From: Pseudorhodobacter ferrugineus DSM 5888
GTDB taxonomy: Bacteria; Pseudomonadota; Alphaproteobacteria; Rhodobacterales; Rhodobacteraceae
Direction of reading: 5' to 3'
Assembly (NCBI RefSeq): GCF_000420745.1
Contig: NZ_ATVN01000026.1
Coordinates: 1-38,184, forward strand
Length of the DNA stretch: 38,184 bases
In this document: positions 1 through 7,888 of the stretch, piece by piece
Layout of the letters: each line of letters begins with the position of its first letter
Position numbering within the stretch: position 1 is the stretch's first letter
The notes under the pieces: model-generated
Databases searched by the model: none
Told to the model about the DNA's origin: nothing
The model's input: the letters and a program-made list of their open reading frames with translations, nothing else
Translations under genes and position numbers: made by a program

Positions 1-92
1 AGCATTGACGCCATCATGACATAGAGAACATAACTAATGGGTGGGTCAAATCGCGGTGACAATGCCGGGTCAGTTCTCAGTGACAATCAACA
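1..92. mobile_element. Terminus of an IS21-like element (body lies left of the window)
   Basis: Two related end repeats are visible, 42-63 and 66-87, both containing GGGTC...GTGACAAT. The repeat at 66-87 is the exact reverse complement of the repeat at 38096-38116 at the other end of the window. The element appears to end at 92 with TCAACA, the complement of the TGTTGA that starts the right copy at 38091. Multiple end repeats next to a TGT.../...ACA tip are typical of IS21-type elements. The family assignment is inference because no transposase is in view. Confidence 0.6.
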
Positions 93-95
93 CCC

Positions 96-1148
96 ATGGA
101 TGCCTCACTGGCCGAAGATGTATTTCTTGATTTGACCGAAGCGCAAGTGATTGCGGAGGTACAGAAGTCAAAGAGAAGTAAGCTCATTGTAGAGGAATAT
201 ATCTCGGGAACTGAGCTGCGCATAACCGTTGTCGGCGGAAAGGTCGTTGGAGCCTACATTCGGAATCCCCCGAACGTGGTGGGCGACGGCGTTCATACGA
301 TCGCAGAGCTGGTAGATCTAAAAAATAAAAAATTCGAGACTTTTATCTATCCGAAACGAATTCATCTTGAACAAGAAGCAGAGGGTCACTTGGCAAAAAG
401 TGGAAAAAAGACCTCTGATATACCCCGCGACGGAGAGAAAGTTACGCTGTGGCATTATCGCAATAATCGCCATGGTGCCGAATTCGAGACGGCAACGCAT
501 TTATTGAACGACAGTTTGAAGCAAGTGGTCATCTCGGCATCACAGGCAATCGGCCTGCCTGTCACCGGAATTGATATCGTCATATCAGATGACGAAAATA
601 CGCCTGGCTCATTCATCTTGGAAATAAATGAACGCCCGAATTTTTCCCAACATGTGTTCCCGGATTTGGGGGCGTCGGCGGGTATGCTCCCTTTCGATTC
701 GATTATTGACCTCTATTTCCCAAAAAGTACTTTCAACAAATTTAACAACGCGATGTTCGATTACAAGCCTGTGTTGAATACCATGCAATCTGGGGCGATG
801 GACAGTGTCGCACTTCCTGTAATACGAGATGACTTTCAGCATTTTCGGATCAACTTCCGCTCTGAATTGGTGGCAGAGGCTGTAGCATTAAAATTGCGAC
901 GCTCGGGGGCATTTATAATAGTCAAACCACAAACGGCGGGCGCCGAATATGTGTTAGATGTCTTATTCTCGCCTAGAAGCTTGATGTTTCTGCAAAGTGA
1001 TCGCAAAATTATAAAAGAACTTGCGCCCGAGCTAGAGAAAGTCATCTCTTGGCCAAGTCCGGATCTGGTAAAAGCAACATTTACGTCCGAAGCTCGGGGG
1101 CAATGGGCAAGGATAGACCCTCTTTCTGAATTGCCCCTGAGTTTTTAG
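96..1148 (+). pseudogene. ATP-grasp ligase fragment, truncated at both ends by IS insertions
   Basis: The reading frame encodes the middle and C-terminal part of an ATP-grasp enzyme of the cyanophycin synthetase / glutathione synthetase-like kind. It shows VEEYISGTELRITVVGGKVV (residues 32-51), then a lid-like NPPNVVGDGVHTIAELV segment (58-74) and the metal/ATP-binding EINERPNFSQH (about 175-185). Such enzymes join an acid and an amine through an acyl phosphate. The pre-ATP-grasp domain and the first strands are missing. The IS21-like end stops at 92, and the ATG at 96 is only the first ATG left in frame. The 3' end is also lost: from 1127 (TGAATTGCCCCTG) the sequence is the tip of an IS3-type element, so the last residues ELPLSF and the stop codon come from the IS. 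The gene is visibly AT-richer than the hut genes, which suggests transfer. The region after residue 225 has no domain I recognise. Confidence 0.7.
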
Positions 1149-1186
1149 ACGCGTTGCTTGGCAAGCTCTGAAACGATGAGGACGAG

Positions 1187-1282
1187 ATGTCCAAAATAAA
1201 ATGTACAGACGAGTTCAAGCGCGAGGTGGCCGAGCGGTTAGGGGGCGTTGGCCAGCATACGAATGCTGCTGACAAAGGATGA
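1187..1282 (+). pseudogene. IS3-family OrfA N-terminal stub
   Basis: The frame reads MSKIKCTDEFKREVAERLGG and then runs into unrelated residues and a stop. The TDEFKREV segment is the start of the helix-turn-helix OrfA of IS3-family elements. It sits 60 bp inside the tip at 1127, the normal place for OrfA. The rest of the element has been lost or replaced. Confidence 0.5.
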
Positions 1283-1449
1283 AAGGCCACACCTACACCG
1301 ACCTGCCGCTGCAAACCCTTTTGGACCTGTCGCGGTTCTGTTCCGGTCAGGTGCTCATGTTAGGCGGCCTTTCGTTCGAATGCCACGGGGCTTTTCCAGC
1401 CCAAAGCTGAGTGTCTGCGTTGCGGGTTGTAGAAACTGTTGATGTATTC

Positions 1450-1489
1450 CGTTCCCCTCTCATGGTTTGCCTGCAAACCATGAGAGGGC
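1450..1489. repeat. Hairpin insert A in IS3 OrfB
   Basis: A perfect inverted repeat has arms of 16 bp (1455-1470, CCCTCTCATGGTTTGC, and 1473-1488) with a 2-nt loop. Comparison with the family's usual ...EV-L-F-EYINSFYNP reading shows about 39 nt of extra sequence here, in frame. Both ends carry the GAGAGGG motif, so this copy is symmetric. Its stem core GGTTTGC/GCAAACC is the same as in insert E at 21971-21990. Confidence 0.8.
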
Positions 1490-1579
1490 AAGAGGGTAAC
1501 TTCGACCTCTCTGCGGGTCTGCCAGTTTCTGCGCCAGACCATTTCCGCCTTGAGGGATTTGAAAAAGCTCTGGACCGCT

Positions 1580-1615
1580 GCCCTCGCCATTGGGCTTGAA
1601 CCAGTGGCGCCTATC
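1580..1615. repeat. Hairpin insert B in IS3 OrfB
   Basis: Arms CGCCATTGG (1585-1593) and CCAGTGGCG (1601-1609) pair with one wobble or mismatch around a 7-nt loop. The insert adds 12 codons between CFDRA and AVQSFF of the transposase. Its ends are only weakly like the family consensus (GAGGGC on one side), so it may be a diverged member. Confidence 0.55.
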
Positions 1616-1725
1616 GCTCGATCAAAACAGTTGTCCTTTGCGCTCATGGATGCTGTTAGGCCGTGTCTTCCCAGGATATTCTGATAGTCGTGCGAACAGT
1701 ATTGGCTGCCGCTATCCGTATGGTG

Positions 1726-1766
1726 CCCTCTCGGCAGATTACTCCGTAATCGCCTGCCGGGTAACA
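1726..1766 (-). repeat. Hairpin insert H in IS3 OrfB
   Basis: On the minus strand the insert reads TGTTACCCGGCAG, a stem GCGATTAC / GTAATCTGC, then CGAGAGGG. It lies between KGCI and HHTDSGSQY of the transposase, which are adjacent in intact relatives. The added 41 nt breaks the reading frame. The flanks match the consensus of the family, while the stem sequence is its own. Confidence 0.8.
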
Positions 1767-1822
1767 AATGCAGCCTTTGGGCGGCCTGCGCAGCGCAATG
1801 GCCATAGTCAGGGCACGGATCG

Positions 1823-2122
1823 CTAGGTGTTCAGTCCCAGCATCTGGTGGATCGGATTTAGGATGAATCGATCTGGCTCTGAAGTCCAGATCTTGCAGAT
1901 GTATTCGTAGGGTGTGAGCCCACCGAGGGTCTTGAGGCTGCTAGCGAAGTTGTAGGCTGCCATGAAGTCCGCGAGATGGGTGCGTCGTTGGTTGTGGTCG
2001 TCGTAGTGGAAACGCTTGACCGTCGCGTCTTTGATTGTGCGGTTCATGCGCTCTACCTGACCATGGTCCACGGATGGTTTGGCTTGGTAAGGCGATGTTC
2101 GATAAACACGCCTGTCAGGCAA
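1823..2122 (-). pseudogene. IS481-type transposase, C-terminal fragment, frameshifted
   Basis: The frame contains GQVERMNRTIKDATVKRF, the catalytic Glu region of the integrase core, then HLADFMAAYNFA, LTPYEYICKIWTSEPDR and the ending NPIHQMLGLNT, all typical of IS481-type transposases. Just upstream, another frame reads EHRLTKPNHPWT, which should precede it. A single base appears lost at TGGACCATGG (about 2063), so the two are out of frame. The N-terminal two thirds are absent; the sequence meets an IS3 OrfA end at hairpin insert D. Confidence 0.75.
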
Positions 2123-2156
2123 CGGGCAGCGGATGTTTACATCCGCGAGAGGGGGG
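2109..2156. repeat. Hairpin insert D at an IS3/IS481 junction
   Basis: Arms GCGGATGT (2129-2136) and ACATCCGC (2139-2146) pair perfectly around a 2-nt loop, followed by GAGAGGGG (2147-2154). On the left, CCTGTCAGGCAACGG is the reverse complement of the usual left flank, so this copy looks rearranged about its hairpin. It separates the end of an IS3 OrfA (...YFARES) from an IS481 transposase end. Confidence 0.7.
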
Positions 2157-2469
2157 ATTCCCTGGCGAAGTATGCGGTCGCCTTTTTTAGGATGTCCCGT
2201 TCCTCCGTGAACCTAACGAGATCGCGCTTCAGACGGCGGATCTCATCGGCTTGGGCATCGACCTCTTTGATCACCTTCGCGGGCCGCGAAAACAGCTTTT
2301 GCCAACTGTAGATCGACTTGGTGCTGCTTCTCGGCGATTGCATTCGCAATGCGCCTGTCAGCCAACGGACACCCAATCGCTCGGCCACATCGCGCACCGG
2401 ATAGCCCCGATCCTCGACTTGGGCCACCGCATCGCGCTTGAACTCATCTGTGAATTTAGCTCCGGACAT
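2137..2469 (-). pseudogene. IS3-family OrfA with an in-frame hairpin insert
   Basis: The protein reads MSGAKFTDEFKRDAVAQVEDRGYPVRDVAERLGV, then a foreign RWLTGALRMQSPRS, then STKSIYSWQKLFSRP and a coiled-coil VDAQADEIRRLKRDL, ending ILKKATAYFARES. Without the foreign 14 residues it is a normal OrfA (helix-turn-helix plus leucine zipper) that would be fused to OrfB by frameshifting. The insert falls between recognition helices and would be expected to inactivate DNA binding. The start is placed at ATG 2469, where family similarity starts; a preceding GAGGACGCG can serve as the ribosome site. The C-terminus runs into insert D and its partner OrfB is missing. Confidence 0.75.
2327..2368 (-). repeat. 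Hairpin insert C in IS3 OrfA
   Basis: On the minus strand it reads CCGTTGGCTGACAGG, a stem (GCATTGC / GCAATCGC, slightly bulged), then CGAGAAG. It adds 42 nt between the codons for ERLGV and STKSIY. The left flank matches the family consensus; the right flank is one base off. Confidence 0.75.
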
Positions 2470-2580
2470 CGCGTCCTCCTTGCTTCCAAAATTACCAAGC
2501 AAGGCGTTTACAAATCTAGGGGCTATTCAGACTGTGAAATTGATGCATGGTCCATGCACCGCAAAGAGAAGGAGCCCACC

Positions 2581-3705
2581 ATGCCCGCCGAAGCGACCCG
2601 TTTTGACAGACTTTCAACCCCCGCGCTGCTGCTCGATGACGCGAAAATGATGCGCAACATCGAACGGCTGGCGGCGCGTGCGCAAAAGCTTGGCGTGACG
2701 CTGAGGCCGCATCTGAAAACCGCAAAGTCGGTCGAGGTTGCGCGGCGTCTGAACAAAGGTATGGCAGGTGCGATCACCGTATCCACCTTAGCCGAGGCCG
2801 AGGCGTTCCATGCCGCTGGCTTTCTCGACATCCTGTATGCCGTGGGCATTGCCCCGCAAAAACTGGCGCGCGTGCAAGCGTTGCGTGCAAAGGGCTGTGA
2901 CCTGGTTGTTATCCTAGACAACGTCGAACAGGCACAAGCTGTTGCACAAGCGGGGGTGCCTGCCATGATCGAGATTGACTGTGACGGCCATCGCGGCGGG
3001 CGACAGCCAGATGAGGCGGCACTGATCGATATAGGCCGCATCCTGCATGCACAGGGCTGCTTGCGCGGCGTCATGACCCATGCCGGCGAAAGCTATACCG
3101 TGCGGGGTAAGGCGGCCCATGCCGCATTTGCCGAGCAAGAGCGCAGCGCAACCGTTCGCGCGGCAGATGCCTTGCGAGGTGCAGGTTTGCCCTGCCCCAT
3201 TGTGAGCGTTGGGTCGACACCGACGGCCCATAGCGCCCGCGATTTGTCTGGCGTGACCGAGTTGCGCGCCGGGGTCTACATGTTCTTTGACCTGGTGATG
3301 GCTGGCATCGATGTTTGCCGACTAGAGGATATTGCGCTCACGGTGCTGACATCGGTTATCGGGCACCAGAAGGACAAGGGCTGGATCATGATCGATGCTG
3401 GCTGGATGGCAATGTCGCGTGACAGGGGTACTGCGACACAAGATGTAGATCATGGTTACGGTTTGGTGTGTGACGCGGATGGGCGGATCCTGCCCGATCT
3501 GATCATCAGCGGGGCCAATCAAGAACACGGTATCCTTTCGCTGCGCCCTGGCGCAAAAGGCGCATTGCCAGATTTGCCTGTTGGAACGCTGTTGCGTATT
3601 TTGCCCAACCACGCCTGTGCGACAGCCGCCCAGTATGACCGCTACACTGTGCTTTCGCCCGATGGCGGCCCGTTGCAGACCTGGCAGCGTTTTGGCGGCT
3701 GGTAA
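2581..3705 (+). CDS. PLP-dependent D-threonine aldolase / D-serine dehydratase-like enzyme
   Basis: This is a fold-type III (alanine-racemase barrel) PLP enzyme of 374 residues. The PLP lysine lies in LRPHLKTAKS (K46), and a C-terminal PNHACATA (342-349) supplies the His and Cys that bind a divalent metal in D-serine dehydratases (DSD1) and D-threonine aldolases. It should cleave or deaminate a 3-hydroxy-D-amino acid in the cytoplasm. The start at ATG 2581 has AAAGAGAAGGAG just upstream and is where family similarity begins; the open frame extends further up only into IS DNA. The next gene is a decayed ornithine-cyclodeaminase family member. The pairing recalls the beta-hydroxyaspartate cycle (bhcC-bhcD), but this protein looks closer to general DSD1-like enzymes, so the substrate is open. 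The upstream IS may have removed its promoter or partner genes. Confidence 0.85.
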   Translation: MPAEATRFDRLSTPALLLDDAKMMRNIERLAARAQKLGVTLRPHLKTAKSVEVARRLNKGMAGAITVSTLAEAEAFHAAGFLDILYAVGIAPQKLARVQALRAKGCDLVVILDNVEQAQAVAQAGVPAMIEIDCDGHRGGRQPDEAALIDIGRILHAQGCLRGVMTHAGESYTVRGKAAHAAFAEQERSATVRAADALRGAGLPCPIVSVGSTPTAHSARDLSGVTELRAGVYMFFDLVMAGIDVCRLEDIALTVLTSVIGHQKDKGWIMIDAGWMAMSRDRGTATQDVDHGYGLVCDADGRILPDLIISGANQEHGILSLRPGAKGALPDLPVGTLLRILPNHACATAAQYDRYTVLSPDGGPLQTWQRFGGW

Positions 3706-3714
3706 GCGGCCAGA

Positions 3715-4380
3715 ATGAGTAATGAAGCCAGCCTTTTTGATGCCATGCGCAGCGCCATCATCACGGCCATGGGGACGGATGCCCTCAGCTTTGCGGCGGT
3801 CCTTGCCCATTGCGGCGACACACAAAACCATTTCACCATCACATCGGCAGCGGAGGCCGGTCCGGCCGGATTCAAACTCGGTGCTTTTTTCCCAAAAGTG
3901 ATGCCGCGCCATGCCTTGGCAAGTCTGCTGATGGATCAATTCTCTGACTGAATCGGCGCAGTGGTCGAAGGGCCGAACCTGAACGGTTTTCGCACCGCTA
4001 CGGCCGATGCCGTTGCCACGGGCCCCTTGCATGACGAAATGCGAACGCTCTGACGGTTTTTGGCATTGGCACCCGGTCGCATTCGTGGGGTCAGGCAATC
4101 GCCCGTATTTGCGCCTTGTCGCGCGTGCTGGTGGGGGGATCCCGTCGCGCGCCGCGGGGTTTGGAAAATGCTGCAACGGGCAAAATCTATTCGCTGATAG
4201 TGTCGCCCGGTCTTTGCCGCCAAGGTATGGGTCGGCATAAATGCACGATCCGACTGCGCACAGTTCAGGCCAAACAGTTCAAAACGCAAGCTTCCGTTGC
4301 CCGCCACAGGCTTGCCAGCCGCACCACTATTTGGTCAGCGAAAGGTTGAAATCGGTGGAACAATCGAGCCAAAAAAACAT
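3715..4380 (+). pseudogene. Ornithine cyclodeaminase / mu-crystallin family gene, decayed
   Basis: The first frame (3715-3951) contains GFKLGAFFPKVMPRH, typical of the N-terminal part of this family, and ends in a TGA at 3949. Directly after the stop the same frame reads GPNLNGFRTATADAVA, the conserved xLTxxRTAAxxA region that follows in intact proteins. A second frame then gives VFGIGTRSHSWGQAIARICALSRVLVGG, the Rossmann NAD(P)-binding part, and a further frame gives PVFAAKVWVGINA. At least one stop and two frameshifts therefore break the gene. Intact members are NAD(P)H-dependent cyclodeaminases or imine reductases. It lies 10 bp after the PLP enzyme and was probably its operon partner. The 3' boundary is approximate. 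Confidence 0.7.
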
Positions 4381-4622
4381 GCAATTCCACACGGGGCCCA
4401 GCCTCCCGGCCTTTAGACAAGCAATTGATTCGATCAAAGGTTTCAGCCCCCTTTGCGAGGCTGCTTTCTGGAGTCTTGACCGCACTATTTGATAATTATG
4501 TGTAGATGTCGGCCTGCCGTTTTGGATTCTTTCCAAGACGTGACCCGCACATCCGAAACTTGCCCTTGAACAGCGGCGGGTTCATCGTAAACTTGCGCAA
4601 CGAGTGATTTGGGAGTGTGAAG
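4381..4622. other. Intergenic stretch with no recognisable gene
   Basis: This gap holds the faded end of the pseudogene and presumably the promoter of the lytic transglycosylase. A TTGACC at about 4475 followed by AT-rich sequence is a possible promoter, but the -10 element is unclear. GGGAG at 4610-4614 is the ribosome site of the next gene. Confidence 0.4.
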
Positions 4623-5426
4623 ATGTCGGTTATAAGACAAATGGTGATGGCGCTGGCTTTGGCGACAGCAAGCGGGGGGACGGCGCTGGCTGCGACCTGT
4701 TCCAATTCGGGTGGCGGGTATGAGACCTGGAAATCCGAGATTGCAGCCGAGGCCGCGGCGCAAGGGGTTGGGGCCAAGGGCATTCAGGCGTTGATGGCGA
4801 CCAGCTATTCCAAAGAGACCATTGCGGCAGATCGCAACCAAAAGAGTTTCAAATACACGATCGACAAGTTCATGCAGGTGCGCGGCGCCGATACGATTGT
4901 AAAGCAAGGACGCGGACATAAGGCAAAGAATTCTAAACTGTTCAACGCGTTAGAGAGCCAGTACGGCGTGCCTGCGGGGGTGTTGGTGGCCATTCACGGG
5001 ATGGAAACTGCGTTTGGCAGTTATATGGGCAGCACCAATATCGTGGCGGCGATTTCAACCCTGACCTATGATTGCCGGCGGTCTGCGTTCTTTCGTCCGC
5101 ATATGATGGCGGCGCTGGTGTTGGTGGATCGCGGGTCGATCACCGCCAATTCAACCGGGGCCAAGCATGGCGAATGGGGACATACCCAGTTCTTGCCAGG
5201 CAACGCGCTGAAATACGGGGTTGACGGGGATGGTAATGGCAAGGTTGATTTGAATAACCGCACCGATGCGCTGGCCTCGACCGCGAATTATCTGCGCAAA
5301 AAGGGGTGGAAACCGGGGCAAGGCTATCAAAAGGGCCAGCCGAACTATGCCGTATTGAATGAATGGAACGCGGCGAGCGTGTACCAAGAGGCGATTGCGA
5401 TTATGGGCGCTCGGATTGACAATTAG
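4623..5426 (+). CDS. Lytic murein transglycosylase, MltB/SLT_2 type
   Basis: The 267-residue protein starts with a signal peptide (MSVIRQMVMALALATASGGTALA, cut near residue 23) and no lipobox, so it should be periplasmic. The catalytic glutamate is in HGMETAFGS (E128). Later it has GAKHGEWGHTQFLPGNALKYG and DLNNRTDALASTANYLRKKGW, the standard MltB-type substrate-binding segments. It cleaves the MurNAc-GlcNAc bond of peptidoglycan with 1,6-anhydro ring formation. The ATG at 4623 is preferred over GTG 4617 because GGGAG lies 8 bases before it. It stands alone, convergent with the flavin reductase 15 bp downstream. Confidence 0.88.
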   Translation: MSVIRQMVMALALATASGGTALAATCSNSGGGYETWKSEIAAEAAAQGVGAKGIQALMATSYSKETIAADRNQKSFKYTIDKFMQVRGADTIVKQGRGHKAKNSKLFNALESQYGVPAGVLVAIHGMETAFGSYMGSTNIVAAISTLTYDCRRSAFFRPHMMAALVLVDRGSITANSTGAKHGEWGHTQFLPGNALKYGVDGDGNGKVDLNNRTDALASTANYLRKKGWKPGQGYQKGQPNYAVLNEWNAASVYQEAIAIMGARIDN

Positions 5427-5441
5427 AAGTGTAGGCGCGTC

Positions 5442-6098
5442 TTAACGGACGCGCCCTTCTAGCCCTGCATCGGCGATGCTGTTGTCACCGGGGATGCGCA
5501 TTTCAAATGTTTCCGTAATGGTGGCATAATCGTAATAGCCCATGCGGGCGAGCGGCTGGATTTGTGCGATATCCAGCTTGCCATCGGGGCGGATGACCTG
5601 ATCGGCGACATGGATGCGCATAACTTGGCCAAACACCACATCGACGGTGCCCACGGGGCCATTGCCCGGCAGCTGCGTGGTAGAGATATATTTGCATTCA
5701 AAATGCGCGGGGCTTTCGGCGACACGCGGGCCCGGCGCGTCGATACAAGCCGCTTTGGTGACGCCCGCATGGATAAATTCATCCTGCCCGTAAGGCAGCG
5801 CTTGGGCCGAGAGGTTGACCGCATCGCGCAAGGCGAAGGTTGCCATGTTCCAAACAAACCAACCCGTTTGCTGTGCATTGATCACCGTGTCTTTGCGGCG
5901 GCCATCGGGGTAGCCGTTGGCGGCAAACATGACCATCGGCGGGTCAAACGTGAGATTTTGCCATTGGCTGTAGGGGGCAAGATTGGCGCGGCCGTCGCAG
6001 CTGATGGTGGACAACCAGCCGATCGGGCGCGGCACGGTGCAGCTTTTGAACGGGCTGAAGGGGAGTGGGCACGGGTCGGTGGCGGGGGCGTAGTGCAT
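5442..6098 (-). CDS. Flavin reductase-like domain protein (FMN-binding)
   Basis: The 218-residue protein has the split-barrel flavin reductase fold. It shows VPRPIGWLSTIS near residue 25, FDPPMVMFAANGYPDGRRKDTVINAQQTGWFVWN (flavin-binding strand and loop) and a C-terminal GYYDYATITETFEMRIPG. Relatives bind FMN and reduce it with NAD(P)H or act as small oxidoreductases; the substrate cannot be read from sequence. It lies 100 bp downstream of hutU on the same strand, behind a GC-rich hairpin, so it may or may not be read with the hut genes. No role in histidine breakdown is known to me. Confidence 0.8.
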   Translation of the reverse strand: MHYAPATDPCPLPFSPFKSCTVPRPIGWLSTISCDGRANLAPYSQWQNLTFDPPMVMFAANGYPDGRRKDTVINAQQTGWFVWNMATFALRDAVNLSAQALPYGQDEFIHAGVTKAACIDAPGPRVAESPAHFECKYISTTQLPGNGPVGTVDVVFGQVMRIHVADQVIRPDGKLDIAQIQPLARMGYYDYATITETFEMRIPGDNSIADAGLEGRVR

Positions 6099-6124
6099 GT
6101 TTTGGCCTTTTCTTGTGAGACAGG

Positions 6125-6167
6125 CCGGGGGGCTGTCTGCCCCCCGGACCCCCCGAGGATATTTTTG
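6125..6167. terminator. GC-rich hairpin between hutU and the flavin reductase gene
   Basis: CCGGGGGGC (6125-6133) pairs with GCCCCCCGG (6139-6147) around a 5-nt loop, followed on the plus strand by ACCCCCCGAGGATATTTTT. Similar sequences recur between genes in Rhodobacterales. A T-run follows only on the plus strand, so termination of the minus-strand hut transcript is uncertain. Confidence 0.45.
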
Positions 6168-6198
6168 CCGAAAAGAACGCGGGGGACCGGTGTTGCGG

Positions 6199-7878
6199 TT
6201 ATTTCAGGATGCCTGGCAGGTTGAGGTTGTGGTCACGGGCGCAATCGAGCGCGACATCATAGCCCGCATCGGCGTGGCGCATGACACCTGTGGCGGGGTC
6301 GTTCCACAGCACATTGTGCAGGCGGCGGGCGGCATCATCTGTCCCATCGGCGACGATAACCATGCCGGAATGTTGGGAAAAGCCCATCCCAACGCCGCCG
6401 CCGTGGTGGAGCGACACCCAAGTCGCACCCGACGCGGTGTTGAGAAGCGCGTTGAGGAGCGGCCAGTCGGAAACAGCGTCGGAGCCATCCTTCATCGCCT
6501 CGGTTTCACGGTTGGGGCTGGCGACCGAGCCTGAATCCAGATGGTCGCGGCCGATGACGATGGGCGCTTTAAGTTCGCCTGAAGCGACCATCTCATTGAA
6601 CATCAGCCCCGCTTTGTGGCGGTCGCCAAGGCCGATCCAGCAGATGCGGGCAGGCAGGCCTTGGAACGCAATACGGTCGCGGGCCATATCCAGCCAGTTG
6701 TGCAGGTGGTGATTATCGGGGAAGAGTTTTTTCATCGCCGCGTCGGTTTTATAGATATCTTCGGGGTCGCCGGACAGGGCCACCCAGCGGAACGGGCCGA
6801 TACCTTTGCAAAACAGCGGGCGGATATAGGCAGGCACAAACCCCGGGAAAGCGAAGGCGTTTTCCAAGCCTTCATCGAGCGCGACCTGGCGAATGTTATT
6901 GCCGTAATCCAGCGTGGGCACACCTGCGTTCCAAAAGTCGACCATCGCGGCGACATGGGTTTTCATAGAGGCGCGGGCGGCTTTTTCCACCGCTTTGGGG
7001 TCGGTTTCGCGCATTGCCTTTGCCTTTGCCACCGTCCAGCCTTGTGGGAGATAGCCGTTGAGCGGGTCATGGGCCGAGGTTTGGTCAGTCACAATATCAG
7101 GGCGTGCGGTGCCTGCCTGCATGCGTTTGACCAGTTCGGGGAAGATGTCGGCGGCGTTGCCCAGAAGGCCCACGGATTTCGCCTCGCCCGCCGCAGTCCA
7201 ATCTGCGATCATCGCCAAGGCTTCATCCAGATTCTTAGCTTTGGCATCTACGTATCTGGTACGAATACGAAAATCGATACGGGTTTCATCGGACTCTACT
7301 GCCAGACAGCAGGCACCGGCCATAACGGCGGCCAGCGGTTGCGCGCCACCCATGCCGCCCAAGCCAGCCGTCAAAATCCATTTGCCGCGCAGATTGCCGC
7401 CGTAGTGCTGGCGGCCTGCCTCGGCAAACGTCTCATACGTGCCTTGCACGATGCCTTGGGTGCCGATGTAGATCCACGAGCCAGCGGTCATTTGGCCGTA
7501 CATCGCAAGGCCGCGTTTATCGAGTTCATTGAAATGGTCCCAGGTCGCCCAATGCGGCACGAGGTTGGAATTGGCGATCAGCACGCGCGGGGCATCTTTA
7601 TGGGTTTGGAAAACGCCCACGGGTTTGCCCGATTGCACCAGCAAGGTTTGATCGTCGTTCAAATCGCGCAGCGACGCACAGATTTGGTCGAAATCCTCCC
7701 ACGTGCGGGCGGCGCGGCCGATGCCGCCGTAAACCACCAATTCATGCGGGTTTTCGGCGACATCGGGGTGCAGGTTGTTCATCAACATGCGCAAAGGGGC
7801 CTCGGTCAGCCAGCTTTTGGCGGTAATCTCGGTTCCGGTGGCGGGATAGATATCGCGGGTGTTGTGGCGGGTGTTCAT
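6199..7878 (-). CDS. hutU: Urocanate hydratase
   Basis: At 559 residues this has full family length. It catalyses the second step of histidine degradation, hydrating urocanate to 4-imidazolone-5-propionate with a tightly bound NAD+ acting as electrophile. The NAD-binding [10 protein letters not shown] (about 173-182), the catalytic-site [14 protein letters not shown] (Cys near 408) and the ending [17 protein letters not shown] are all present. The ATG at 7878 is followed by [17 protein letters not shown], the normal N-terminus, and the rc of CCTTT (AAAGG) sits just upstream. It lies 10 bp after hutH in a minus-strand operon (hutI-hutH-hutU). Cytoplasmic. The operon should be controlled from the hutI-hutF gap by HutC. 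Confidence 0.97.
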   Translation of the reverse strand: MNTRHNTRDIYPATGTEITAKSWLTEAPLRMLMNNLHPDVAENPHELVVYGGIGRAARTWEDFDQICASLRDLNDDQTLLVQSGKPVGVFQTHKDAPRVLIANSNLVPHWATWDHFNELDKRGLAMYGQMTAGSWIYIGTQGIVQGTYETFAEAGRQHYGGNLRGKWILTAGLGGMGGAQPLAAVMAGACCLAVESDETRIDFRIRTRYVDAKAKNLDEALAMIADWTAAGEAKSVGLLGNAADIFPELVKRMQAGTARPDIVTDQTSAHDPLNGYLPQGWTVAKAKAMRETDPKAVEKAARASMKTHVAAMVDFWNAGVPTLDYGNNIRQVALDEGLENAFAFPGFVPAYIRPLFCKGIGPFRWVALSGDPEDIYKTDAAMKKLFPDNHHLHNWLDMARDRIAFQGLPARICWIGLGDRHKAGLMFNEMVASGELKAPIVIGRDHLDSGSVASPNRETEAMKDGSDAVSDWPLLNALLNTASGATWVSLHHGGGVGMGFSQHSGMVIVADGTDDAARRLHNVLWNDPATGVMRHADAGYDVALDCARDHNLNLPGILK

Positions 7879-7888
7879 GGCGTTTCCT

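Larger units (their letters stand above)
1360..1825 (-). pseudogene. IS3-family OrfB transposase, C-terminal half, interrupted by three hairpin inserts
   Basis: Read from right to left, the protein contains AIRALTMAIALRRPPKGCI, then HHTDSGSQYCSHDYQ (the second catalytic Asp region of the rve/DDE integrase core), SAKDNCFD, SFFKSLKAEMVW (catalytic Glu region) and the ending YNPQRRHSALGWKSPVAF. It lacks the N-terminal half. Foreign segments split it at three places: after KGCI (1726-1766), after CFDRA (1580-1615) and after EVTL (about 1450-1489). The first insert is 41 nt and shifts the frame; the other two keep it. The gene cannot make an active transposase. Confidence 0.8.
1127..2529. mobile_element. 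Mosaic of decayed IS3- and IS481-type insertion sequences
   Basis: The two outer ends are inverted copies of one IS3-type tip: TGAATTGCCCCTGAG at 1127 and TGAATAGCCCCTAG read on the minus strand from 2529. Between them lie an OrfA stub on plus, the end of an IS3 OrfB on minus, an IS481-type transposase end on minus and an almost complete OrfA on minus. At least five hairpin inserts of about 36-47 bp interrupt these genes. The pieces do not add up to one functional element, so this is a nested or recombined graveyard. Confidence 0.75.

Noticed and set aside
4290-4312. CCGTTGCCCGCCACAGG in the cyclodeaminase pseudogene resembles the insert flank
   Set aside because: No stem or right flank follows, and the pseudogene is too decayed to show an insertion.
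5661-5680. TTGCCCGGCAG in the flavin reductase gene resembles the left flank of the hairpin inserts
   Set aside because: The protein reads normally there (TTQLPGNGPVGT), with no extra residues, no following stem and no CGAGAGGG.
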